Below are positions 7,598-13,859 of a stretch of 13,859 nt of DNA, piece after piece. How positions within the stretch are numbered: the stretch's first letter is position 1; each line of letters starts with the position of its first letter. The notes beneath the pieces were generated by a model. That model worked only from the letters and a program-made list of their open reading frames with translations, was not told where the DNA came from and did not search any database. Both the position numbers and the translations under genes were made by a program. This stretch comes from Asaia bogorensis (GTDB taxonomy: Bacteria > Pseudomonadota > Alphaproteobacteria > Acetobacterales > Acetobacteraceae), in contig CAMCZJ010000065.1 of NCBI GenBank assembly GCA_945886995.1, positions 1-13,859 of the forward strand. The letters are read 5' to 3'.

Positions 7598-8227
7598 ATG
7601 GACGACGCCCTGCCCCCGATTGCCGGCAATCATCAGAATGCGCCCATTTCCCGCCTGATTGCGGAGGTGGTGGAACGCTGCCCGGGCGAACGCATCACCC
7701 TTGGCGAAATGGCCGAGGCTTTCGGGGACCGCGCCTTTGGTCTGTTGATCCTGATGCTCTGCCTGCCGGGGCTTTTGCCAGGCATGGCAACCATTTTCGG
7801 CACGCCCATGCTGATACTCGGCGTGCAAATGGGGCTTGGCTTTCGCAAGCCGAAGCTGCCTGGCTTCATCGCGCGGCAAAGCCTTAAGCGCACCGATATG
7901 ATGCGGCTTTCGAGCGGTTCTTCCAAGTTATTGGCGCGGATTGAACGCTATGTCAGGCCACGCCCCGGCCCCTTCACCAACAACACCGCCGATAAGGTGG
8001 TGGGGTGGCTGACCGCCTATGCCGCACTGATGCTTATCCTGCCTGGGCCCGGTACGAATGGCCCACCGGCCTTCGGCACCATTGTGATGTCCCTTGGCGT
8101 GGTTGAGAATGACAGCAAGGTGGTTGGGATTGGTATTGTTACGACGATACTCGCCAATATCTTTGCGACCGCGGTGTTGGTCGCCATTGTCTGGTTTGGC
8201 GTTGAGGCGCTGGGTTACGTTATTTGA
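7598..8227 (+). CDS. ExoD-family inner-membrane protein
   Basis: This 209-residue protein matches the ExoD family, named after a Rhizobium meliloti gene affecting exopolysaccharide synthesis and alkali sensitivity; its biochemical role is unknown. The N-terminal soluble part carries ISRLIAEVVERCPGERITLGEMAEAFGDRAFGLLILMLCLPGLLPG in pieces typical of the family: a helix, GERITLGE, then the first hydrophobic hairpin at about 46-83. A charged stretch with RMTD-like KRTDMMRL and RIERYVRPRPGPFT follows. The second membrane region is at about 136-168 (LMLILPGPGTNGPPAFG) and a C-terminal segment at about 176-205. The start has no clear Shine-Dalgarno, and no alternative start is visible upstream in frame. 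It stands alone, 141 bp after the crotonase gene and upstream of the B12 riboswitch. Confidence 0.87.
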   Translation: MDDALPPIAGNHQNAPISRLIAEVVERCPGERITLGEMAEAFGDRAFGLLILMLCLPGLLPGMATIFGTPMLILGVQMGLGFRKPKLPGFIARQSLKRTDMMRLSSGSSKLLARIERYVRPRPGPFTNNTADKVVGWLTAYAALMLILPGPGTNGPPAFGTIVMSLGVVENDSKVVGIGIVTTILANIFATAVLVAIVWFGVEALGYVI

Positions 8228-8239
8228 TGTCAATGCCGC

Positions 8240-8268
8240 TGGACAGATCAGCGCAGTCTGACTAGCCT
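8240..8268 (+). promoter_or_regulatory. Weak candidate promoter for the riboswitch-btuB transcript
   Basis: TGGACA at 8240-8245 differs from TTGACA at one position. TAGCCT at 8263-8268 lies 17 bases downstream but is a poor -10. The position, just upstream of the predicted aptamer, is right for a transcript beginning around 8275. Support is positional and partial only. Confidence 0.25.
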
Positions 8269-8274
8269 TCATCC

Positions 8275-8465
8275 ATGCTTCGGTGGCCCGAAAGGGCTGA
8301 AACGGGAATGCGTGACACGGTGAGACCCACCGCCAATCCGCGGCTGCCCCCGCAACTGTAGGCGACCATATCTGCCCATAAGCCATTGCATGCATTTGCG
8401 AGAAGGCGGGCAGAAAGGAGGATATCCTCCGGGTCGCGAGCCAGGAGACCGGCCGGTGCATAGTT
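8275..8465 (+). ncRNA. Cobalamin (B12) riboswitch aptamer
   Basis: The conserved landmarks appear in order: a GGTGGCCC-GAAA-GGGCT paired element, the AAACGGGAA core (about 8300-8308), and CTGCCCCCGCAACTGTA (8344-8360). A variable arm contains GAAGGCGGGCAG, and the B12 box AGCCAGGAGACCGGCC is at 8439-8454. The aptamer binds adenosyl- or related cobalamin in the nascent mRNA and normally represses uptake genes when B12 is plentiful. It is directly upstream of, and co-oriented with, the BtuB-like receptor, which is the usual arrangement. The aptamer contains the palindrome GGAGGATATCCTCC at 8417-8430, which may form a small hairpin. Exact ends are approximate. Confidence 0.96.
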
Positions 8466-8494
8466 GTCTCGCGCGTATCGGGCGGGGTGCACCG
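8454..8494 (+). promoter_or_regulatory. Stem-loop just after the B12 box, possible start of the expression platform
   Basis: CGGTGCA (8454-8460) pairs perfectly with TGCACCG (8488-8494) around a 27-base loop. Its place, directly against the B12 box, matches where cobalamin riboswitches form the stem whose loop kisses the aptamer. That role is inferred from position; only the complementarity is seen. Confidence 0.5.
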
Positions 8495-8512
8495 ATGCAA
8501 CGGACCAAAGCT

Positions 8513-8531
8513 GTGCGGGAAGCGCCCGCGC
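8513..8531 (+). promoter_or_regulatory. Short stem-loop in the btuB leader
   Basis: GTGCGGG and CCCGCGC form a 7-bp stem, with one G-U pair, around the loop AAGCG. It is the second of three hairpins between the aptamer and the receptor start. No T-run follows, so termination is unlikely. Confidence 0.4.
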
Positions 8532-8560
8532 ATCTCCGTCTGCGAACAGCGTAGGAAATG

Positions 8561-8584
8561 CCCCAGGGCCGCAAGGCTTTGGGG
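8561..8584 (+). promoter_or_regulatory. GNRA-capped hairpin upstream of the btuB ribosome binding site
   Basis: CCCCAGGGCC pairs along its full length with GGCTTTGGGG (two G-U pairs) around a GCAA tetraloop, an unusually regular structure. It ends 19 bases before the CGGAGGA ribosome binding site (8603-8609). No T-run follows, so it looks like a leader structure acting on translation or stability rather than an intrinsic terminator. Confidence 0.55.
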
Positions 8585-8616
8585 TGCGTTGATACCTATG
8601 CTCGGAGGAATGCCGG

Positions 8617-10611
8617 ATGAAACACCGGATTCTCGTGTTATTGGCGCTTGCCCCCTTTGCCCCCGCCTGGGCGCAAACGGCAAGCATTCCCGAAACCATT
8701 GTGACAGCAACAAGGATACCCACGCCGCAGGAACGCCTGCCGGCAGCGACCACGGTGATTGATCGGCAGACCATCGAAGAACGCGGCTATGTGACGCTGG
8801 CTGATGCGTTGGTGAGCGTGCCGGGCTTCAACATCGTGCCGAGTGGCGGCATGGGGCAAGTGACATCGGGCTTCATGCGCGGCACCAATTCCAACCATGT
8901 GCTGGTTTTGCGCGATGGCGTGCCGATGAACGATGCCAGCCACCCAAGCGGCGCCTTCAATTTCGGCAATACACTGCTGGGCGATATTGAACGCATTGAA
9001 GTCGTGCGCGGCCCGGTTTCCGCGATTTACGGTACATCTGCGATTGGTGGCGTGATCAATCTGATCACGCGCCGCGCGCCTGCAGATCGGCAGGCGCAGC
9101 CTTATGGGGAGCTTGCTGGCGGCACCAATTACACCGCGCGCGGTGTGGCTGGTGTTGCGGGCACCATCGGCAATACGGATTACGGCGTGACGGGGCAAAG
9201 CCTTTCGACACGCGGTTCAAATGCGGTGGCGCCACGTTTCTACAATAATCAGGGAGAGCGGGATGGCGTTAGAACCGGTGTGATCACCGCACGCGCTGGC
9301 GTGAATATTGGCGAAACCGCGCCGGCCAATGTGCTTGGTATGACGCGGTTGGATGGCCTAGTGATCACGCGGGAAAATCGCCTGGGTCAGGACTATGCAC
9401 CGCGTGATGATCCCAATTACAGCGGCGATGATCGCAACTGGATGAGTTTTTTGCGCAGCGTCACGGAATTATTCGGCGGCGCTTGGACCACGGGCTTCAC
9501 GCTTTCGGCCAGCCAGGATCGGCGACGCTATACCAATTGGCCTGATGGCAACGATATTGAAACCACCGATGAGTACTATCGCGGGCGTCGTGAACGCATC
9601 ACCTTTGATAACATGCTGCACCTGCCCGATGCCGGATTTATCAGTAATAGCAATTTGGTTTTTGGCTTTGGCACCGAAAATGAAGCGGCGCGCAGCCGAA
9701 CCAATAGCAATGGCGTTTACGGCCCCTATTCCGCCAGCCTAGACAAGACGCAACAGAATAGCTTCGCCTATATCGGCACGCAGCACCGCTTCTGGGAAAG
9801 GTTGGATATCACCACCGCGCTGCGCCAGGACGCGCCTGAAGGCTTTGATGGCGCGACAACTTGGCGGCTAGGTGGAGTACTAGCACTACCAGAAATCGCC
9901 TCACGCCTGCGTGCCTCGGGTGGCACTGCATATCGCGCACCGGCGCTGGAAGAACGCTACGGCTCATCGAGCAGCGATGGTGGGCCCTTTCGCGGGAATC
10001 CTGATCTGCGCCCGGAGCGCTCAACCTCTTGGGAAGCTGGCATCGAAACTGATATCGCTGACGGCCTGACGCTTTCAGCGATTTATTTCGAGAGCAAGAT
10101 TCGCGATCTCATCAATTACAAATATCTATTCCCCGGCCCCTCGACACTCGAGAACATCGACCGGGCGCATATCCAAGGCGGCGAATTTGGCGTGAATTGG
10201 CGGCTTTCGGATAGTTTCTCTACCCGCGCTGCCTGGACCGTTCAGGAAGCCCGTGACGAGGCGAAAGACACACCCCTGAAGCGCCGTCCACGCAATAGCG
10301 TGAGCCTATCGCCGCGCATCGCGCCCAAGGTGGATTGGGTGGATGTGCCGAATGCGCGGCTGATTATCGCGCCGGACTTCATCTATGTCGGCAGGCAATG
10401 GGATTCTGTCTATCCCGATAATGCCGGCGATAGCAGCAATGGTTACAATGATGGCGGCTTCGTCTTCAACATGACCGCATCGCTGCCCATCACGCAGCAA
10501 ATCACTGCTTTCGTCGAAGCGCGCAACCTTGGCAATCGGCGCTATGAACCCGCCAATGGTTTCGTCATTCCGGGCCGCAGTGCAATTCTTGGCCTGCGGG
10601 GCGTTTTCTGA
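8617..10611 (+). CDS. btuB: TonB-dependent outer-membrane cobalamin receptor, BtuB-like
   Basis: This 664-residue protein begins with a signal peptide (MKHRILVLLALAPFAPAWA, cleavage before Gln20). A TonB-box-like PETIVTATR follows at about 25-33. The plug domain comes next: TVIDRQTIEERGYVTLADAL, FMRGTNSNHVLVLRDGVP, GDIERIEVVRGPVSAIYG and GGVINLITRR. The rest is beta-barrel, with ERYGSSSSDGG and LRPERSTSWEAG typical of BtuB/vitamin B12 receptors. It ends in GVF, the terminal aromatic that the BAM machinery recognises. CGGAGGA lies about seven bases before the ATG. It imports cobalamin into the periplasm using energy from TonB. The cobalamin assignment rests on the riboswitch upstream as well as on similarity. 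A shorter ATG at 8610 is in another frame. Inner-membrane BtuCDF is not in the window. Confidence 0.93.
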   Translation: MKHRILVLLALAPFAPAWAQTASIPETIVTATRIPTPQERLPAATTVIDRQTIEERGYVTLADALVSVPGFNIVPSGGMGQVTSGFMRGTNSNHVLVLRDGVPMNDASHPSGAFNFGNTLLGDIERIEVVRGPVSAIYGTSAIGGVINLITRRAPADRQAQPYGELAGGTNYTARGVAGVAGTIGNTDYGVTGQSLSTRGSNAVAPRFYNNQGERDGVRTGVITARAGVNIGETAPANVLGMTRLDGLVITRENRLGQDYAPRDDPNYSGDDRNWMSFLRSVTELFGGAWTTGFTLSASQDRRRYTNWPDGNDIETTDEYYRGRRERITFDNMLHLPDAGFISNSNLVFGFGTENEAARSRTNSNGVYGPYSASLDKTQQNSFAYIGTQHRFWERLDITTALRQDAPEGFDGATTWRLGGVLALPEIASRLRASGGTAYRAPALEERYGSSSSDGGPFRGNPDLRPERSTSWEAGIETDIADGLTLSAIYFESKIRDLINYKYLFPGPSTLENIDRAHIQGGEFGVNWRLSDSFSTRAAWTVQEARDEAKDTPLKRRPRNSVSLSPRIAPKVDWVDVPNARLIIAPDFIYVGRQWDSVYPDNAGDSSNGYNDGGFVFNMTASLPITQQITAFVEARNLGNRRYEPANGFVIPGRSAILGLRGVF

Positions 10612-10613
10612 AA

Positions 10614-10630
10614 CCGCGCGGGCGGCGCGG
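10614..10630. terminator. GC-rich hairpin between convergent btuB and adenosyltransferase genes
   Basis: CCGCGC and GCGCGG form a perfect 6-bp stem around a GGGCG loop, within the 21-bp gap between two convergent stop codons. It could separate the two transcripts, but it has no T-run in either direction, so Rho-independent termination is uncertain. Confidence 0.35.
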
Positions 10631-10632
10631 GC

Positions 10633-11196
10633 TCACCCCCGCGTCGCCCCCGGCACCCACAGCACATCGCCGGCGCCATTACTATTAAGCCGCCGTGCCA
10701 AGACAAAAAGATGATCCGATAGCCGGTTCAAATAACGGATCACGGCGGGGTTCACTTCCTCTGCCGCCGCCAAAGCCACCACCAGGCGTTCCGCGCGCCT
10801 GGTGACCGTGCGTGCCACATGCGCTGCCGCCGCACCTGCCGTGCCGCCTGGCAGCACGAAGGATTTCAGCGCCGACATTTGCCCATTCATCGCCGCCAAT
10901 TCCGCTTCCAGACGCGCGGATTGCGTATCCGCCACACGCAGCCGCGCCCCCGCTTCACCGGGCACGCACAGATCAGCGCCGATATCGAATAGATCATTCT
11001 GGATGCGCGCCAGCATCGCATCGGCTTCCGCGTCTTCGCCAGCGTGCAAGCGCAGCACGCCAATCGCGGCATTAGCCTCATCCACCGTGCCATAGGCTTC
11101 AACACGCAAAGAATCCTTGCGCACCCGCGCCCCATCACCGAGCGAGGTTTCGCCGCCATCGCCGCCGCGCGTCATAATCACATCAAGTTTGACCAT
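10633..11196 (-). CDS. pduO: PduO-type cob(I)alamin (corrinoid) adenosyltransferase
   Basis: This 187-residue protein transfers adenosyl from ATP to cob(I)alamin, forming adenosylcobalamin. All PduO/MMAB landmarks are present: the N-terminal ATP loop TRGGDGGETSLGDG (9-22), VEAYGTVDEANAAIG (32-46), FDIGADL, FVLPGG (113-118), RRAER (133-137) and YLNRLSDHLFVLAR (155-168). In the family the last two supply ATP- and corrin-binding residues. An AAGGA lies seven bases before the ATG. It is 32 bp after the tonB stop on the same strand and ends 21 bp from the convergent btuB stop. This is probably the last gene of the metH-CDF-tonB run, and it converts newly imported B12 to its coenzyme form. The symbol refers to the family; the housekeeping role may differ from propanediol use. 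Confidence 0.95.
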   Translation of the reverse strand: MVKLDVIMTRGGDGGETSLGDGARVRKDSLRVEAYGTVDEANAAIGVLRLHAGEDAEADAMLARIQNDLFDIGADLCVPGEAGARLRVADTQSARLEAELAAMNGQMSALKSFVLPGGTAGAAAAHVARTVTRRAERLVVALAAAEEVNPAVIRYLNRLSDHLFVLARRLNSNGAGDVLWVPGATRG

Positions 11197-11228
11197 TTTT
11201 CATTCCTTACAGAGCTTCTTAGGTCGTC

Positions 11229-12047
11229 TCAGCGTCGCGCTGTTTCAATGCGGAAATGCACAGGATGAATGATGCTGGCCGCAATAGGCACGCCGCCGCG
11301 CTGAGCCGGGCGAAAGCGCCAATCGCGCAGCGCTTCCGTGGCTGCCGTATCAAGCGCGCTGAAGCCAGAGCTTTCCACAATCCGCACCTTCGCAACTCTG
11401 CCATTCGCGTCCACGCTCAATTCCAGCAGCACTGTTCCTTCCTGCCCGCGCCGACGGCTGATCTCCGGATAGGCAGGGCGGCCGGTGTCCAAGGCTACAG
11501 GCGGCGAAACGCGACCCTCCAGCGAGAAGCTTTCCTCCCCCTGCCGCGCCGCGTTCAACCTAACTGGCGAGGCCGAAGCCTGTAGCGCGCTTTGCCGTGG
11601 CTGCGGGCGGCGTTCTGTTGGCGCTTCGGCCACTTGGCGCGGTGGCTCCGGTGGCTTCTCGGCCAATTCAGGCGGCGGTTCCGCTACGGGCATGGGGGGC
11701 GGCGGTGGCAGTACCACCTCAGCCAAGTCCAAAGGCGCCGCCGGGGGCGGTGGCGCGACAGGCGCAGGCGGTGGCGGTGCCTCAGCTATCCTCGGCGGCG
11801 GGGGTACAAACGGCGGCGGCGGCGGCACATCTGGCGCCGGCGGCACGGCGGCAAGTTCTGGTGGGGCGGCGGGGGATTCCACCGCGCCAATTTCAGGCGC
11901 GCCTTCATAAATCACTGCAATACCCTGCGCTTCCGCCTGGTCACCGGAAAGCTCTTCCGCCGCCGGCCACAGGACCAGCAGCGCCGCCACCGCCCCATGC
12001 AGCGCAAGCGACGCCCCAAGCCCGAAGCCGCGCGATGCTGCCTTCAC
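11229..12047 (-). CDS. tonB: TonB energy-transducer protein
   Basis: This 272-residue periplasm-spanning protein couples the proton motive force to outer-membrane receptors. A single N-terminal membrane anchor (about 8-29) carries SLALH, which keeps the Ser-x3-His motif of E. coli TonB (Ser13, His17 here). A long proline- and alanine-rich spacer (about 59-150, with runs such as PPPPPFVPPPP) follows. The C-terminal TonB domain (about 188-272) includes RPAYPEISRRRGQEGTVLLE and AATEALRDWRFRPA. The start is GTG at 12047, overlapping the CDF stop as GTGA, so translation is probably coupled. The Lys-rich EK repeats of E. coli are replaced by AP/PP. No exbB or exbD lies in the window. Its location beside the receptor suggests that it serves BtuB, though TonB proteins can be shared. 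Confidence 0.93.
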   Translation of the reverse strand: MKAASRGFGLGASLALHGAVAALLVLWPAAEELSGDQAEAQGIAVIYEGAPEIGAVESPAAPPELAAVPPAPDVPPPPPFVPPPPRIAEAPPPPAPVAPPPPAAPLDLAEVVLPPPPPMPVAEPPPELAEKPPEPPRQVAEAPTERRPQPRQSALQASASPVRLNAARQGEESFSLEGRVSPPVALDTGRPAYPEISRRRGQEGTVLLELSVDANGRVAKVRIVESSGFSALDTAATEALRDWRFRPAQRGGVPIAASIIHPVHFRIETARR

Positions 12048-12946
12048 AGCACCGGCACCCCCTGCTGCTTCGCCTTGCCTTCGGGTTCGACATGAATAGT
12101 GATGATCGCCCCTTCAAGCTCCGCCTTCAGCGCAGCCTCGATCCGGTCGCAAATCTCATGGCTTTCACTGACGCGCATATCGCCCGGCACCACCAGATGA
12201 AATTCCAGAAAAGTATGCCGCCCCGCATGGCGGGAACGCAAATCATGCGCTTCAATCGCACCGGATGCCTGTTCGGCCACAATGCGCCGGATGCGTTCCA
12301 TGGTGGCCGGCGGCACGGCTTCATCCATCAGCCCGCCGACGCTTTCCCGCAGCAAACGCCCGCCGGAGAAAAGGATATTCACTGCCGTCAGCGCCGCCAG
12401 CAGCGGATCAAGCCAAAAAATCCCCGTCAGCGCCACAAGACCAACGCCCACCAGCACGCCCACGGATGTCACCACATCCGCCCATAAATGCCGCGCATCG
12501 GCCGTCAGCGCCGGGGAGCGTAAGGCCCTGCCCCGCCGCCCAAGATAAAGCGCCCAGGCGGCGTTCATGCCACTCGCCACCGCAGATACTGCAAGCCCGA
12601 TGCCTACCTGGTCCGGCGCACGCGGCGACAGAAAGGCGCCCCAGGCCTCATGCAAAATCAGCAGCGCCGCAACAATGATCAGCGCGCCTTCCAATACGGC
12701 CGAAAAATACTCAGCCTTGGAATGCCCGTAAGGGTGGTTCGCATCCGCCGGCAGGGCGGATAGACGCACCGCGAGCAGCGCGGCAATCGCCGCTGCGACA
12801 TTCACAATGCTTTCCAGCGCATCGGCGTAAAGCGCGACCGATCCCGTCACCCACCAGGCCACCGCCTTGAGTGAAAGCACCGCCACCGCAATCGCCACGC
12901 TGAGCGCAGCCAATTGCGTGGCGCCGGAATGCCGGGCCTCAACCAT
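12044..12946 (-). CDS. Cation diffusion facilitator (CDF) metal transporter, FieF/YiiP-like
   Basis: This 300-residue inner-membrane protein has about six membrane segments and a cytoplasmic C-terminal metal-binding domain. CDF proteins export divalent metals (Zn, Fe, Co, Mn) in exchange for protons. It aligns by eye with E. coli YiiP without gaps in the first half. The second-site residues Asp68, His71 and His75 are kept (PADANHPYGHSKAE), and so is the TM5 pair His153/Asp157 (ARHLWAD). The TM2 pair is altered: YiiP Asp45 and Asp49 correspond to Glu45 and Asn49 (ALESIVN). The C-terminal histidines (His234, 250, 263, 285) match YiiP's dimer zinc sites. It starts 23 bp after the metH stop, and its stop overlaps the tonB start. 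The metal is unknown; linkage to metH and B12 genes makes Co or Zn tempting, but this is inference. Confidence 0.9.
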   Translation of the reverse strand: MVEARHSGATQLAALSVAIAVAVLSLKAVAWWVTGSVALYADALESIVNVAAAIAALLAVRLSALPADANHPYGHSKAEYFSAVLEGALIIVAALLILHEAWGAFLSPRAPDQVGIGLAVSAVASGMNAAWALYLGRRGRALRSPALTADARHLWADVVTSVGVLVGVGLVALTGIFWLDPLLAALTAVNILFSGGRLLRESVGGLMDEAVPPATMERIRRIVAEQASGAIEAHDLRSRHAGRHTFLEFHLVVPGDMRVSESHEICDRIEAALKAELEGAIITIHVEPEGKAKQQGVPVL

Positions 12947-12969
12947 GGCTGGGGTTTAGCCGGTTAGGG

Positions 12970-13859
12970 CTAGACCGAGAAGTACTTCGCCCGCGGGTGG
13001 TGCAGCACAATGGCGCTGGTGGATTGTTCGGGATGGAGCTGCCATTCATCACTGAGCGACACCCCAATGCGCTCAGCGTCCAAAAGCTTGAGCAGGCCTT
13101 CCTGATCTTCCAACTTCGGGCAGGCGGGGTAGCCAAAGGAATAGCGCCCGCCGCGATAGCCTTGCTGGAGCATTTTTTCGATATCGCGATCATCCTCGGC
13201 CGCGAAACCCAATTCGGCGCGGATGCGCTTATGGACATATTCGGCCAGTGCTTCGGCCATTTCCACCGAAAGCCCATGCAGATAGAGGTAATCCTGATAG
13301 CGGTTGTCTTCGAACCAGACGCGCGCGATATCGGATGCCTTCTGGCCCATTGTCACCACTTGCAGGCCGATCACGTCACGCGCATTGGGCCCATCATCCA
13401 CATCGCGCACGAAATCCGCGATGCAATCGCCATCTTCCTTGGGCTGGCGCGGCATATTGAAGCGGCAGACTTCCGTGACGCCATCTTCCGCAAACAGGAT
13501 CAGATCATTGCCCTGGCCCGCGCATTTCCAATAGCCGTAAATCGCTTGCGGCTTCAGGATATTCTGTTCTTCCGTGATGGTCAGCATGCGTTTCAGCACC
13601 GGGCGCAATTCCTGCTTGGCCCAGCCGAGGAAATCTTCCAAGGACCGCCCCGCCTTACGGAAGCCCCATTGGAATTGATAAAGGCTGCGTTCATTGATGA
13701 AGGGCACCAGCGCCTTGGGGGCGGCTTCCAGCACGCGGGCGCCCCAGAAGGGCGGATTTGGCACAGGGCTTTCAGCCGCCACGCGCCGGCGGCGGGTTTG
13801 GGCGTATTGCAGATCAACGGGCGCAAAGCCGCGCGGATCCGCCGTGCCAAGGGTCCGTT
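12970..13859 (-). CDS. metH: Cobalamin-dependent methionine synthase, C-terminal activation domain (partial, 5' end outside window)
   Basis: The visible 295 residues run in from the right edge to TAG at 12970. They contain the AdoMet-binding reactivation domain. FINERSLYQFQWGFRK opens it, LQVVTMGQKASD and YLYLHGLSVEMAEALAEYVHKRIR follow, and YRGGRYSFGYPACPKLEDQ carries the GYPACP motif (about 13117-13134). The tail is QLHPEQSTSAIVLHHPRAKYFSV. The domain remethylates oxidised cob(II)alamin using AdoMet and reduced flavodoxin. The earlier homocysteine, folate and cobalamin modules are outside the window, so I cannot tell whether this is the end of a full-length MetH or a split version. The stretch before the domain is arginine-rich (QTRRRRVAA). 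It heads the leftward run to the CDF, tonB and adenosyltransferase genes. Confidence 0.95.
   Translation of the reverse strand, partial: RTLGTADPRGFAPVDLQYAQTRRRRVAAESPVPNPPFWGARVLEAAPKALVPFINERSLYQFQWGFRKAGRSLEDFLGWAKQELRPVLKRMLTITEEQNILKPQAIYGYWKCAGQGNDLILFAEDGVTEVCRFNMPRQPKEDGDCIADFVRDVDDGPNARDVIGLQVVTMGQKASDIARVWFEDNRYQDYLYLHGLSVEMAEALAEYVHKRIRAELGFAAEDDRDIEKMLQQGYRGGRYSFGYPACPKLEDQEGLLKLLDAERIGVSLSDEWQLHPEQSTSAIVLHHPRAKYFSV

Noticed and set aside
11700..11860. Apparent repeat array of GGCGGTGGC-like units
   Set aside because: This is low-complexity Pro/Ala coding in the TonB spacer, not a CRISPR or tandem-repeat locus.
11485..11910. Glycine-rich plus-strand open frame
   Set aside because: It is the reverse complement of the proline-rich TonB spacer (Pro codons CCN read as Gly GGN), not a structural protein.
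11597..12487. Plus-strand open frame of 296 codons across tonB and the CDF gene
   Set aside because: Antisense to two recognised genes and without any family motif.

Overview
The window reads as chromosomal DNA from a GC-rich alphaproteobacterium. An Acetobacteraceae/Roseomonas-like host is my inference from codon style and protein flavour, not something the sequence proves. Genes are densely packed. I see no insertion sequence, phage gene, CRISPR array, tRNA or rRNA.

Left block (1-4839, minus strand). Five genes are read leftwards: a VWA/DUF1194 protein, a PhnW-like class V aminotransferase, a putative GT-A glycosyltransferase (start overlapping the phnW stop by 4 bp), formate-tetrahydrofolate ligase (fhs) and a TauD/TfdA-type 2-oxoglutarate dioxygenase cut by the window edge. 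Spacings are 4-bp overlap to about 54 bp, so they may be co-transcribed, although the functions do not form an obvious single pathway.

Middle block (4951-8227, plus strand). A stand-alone two-CBS-domain protein is followed by a tightly spaced pair, a family III CoA-transferase and a crotonase-fold protein lacking both canonical hydratase glutamates. An ExoD-family membrane protein comes next.

Right block (8228-13859). This is a cobalamin acquisition and use locus. A cobalamin riboswitch with a long structured leader precedes a BtuB-like TonB-dependent receptor on the plus strand. Converging on it from the right is a minus-strand run: methionine synthase MetH (C-terminal activation domain, 5' end outside the window), a CDF metal transporter, a TonB protein whose GTG start overlaps the CDF stop, and a PduO-type cob(I)alamin adenosyltransferase. 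Together they could cover outer-membrane uptake (receptor and TonB), conversion to adenosylcobalamin (PduO-type enzyme) and use of methylcobalamin (MetH). The CDF transporter is the unexplained member.

I did not find a wholly new system. The best leads are the B12 locus with its embedded CDF transporter, a possible anti-Shine-Dalgarno switch in the riboswitch leader, and the crotonase homologue without catalytic glutamates.
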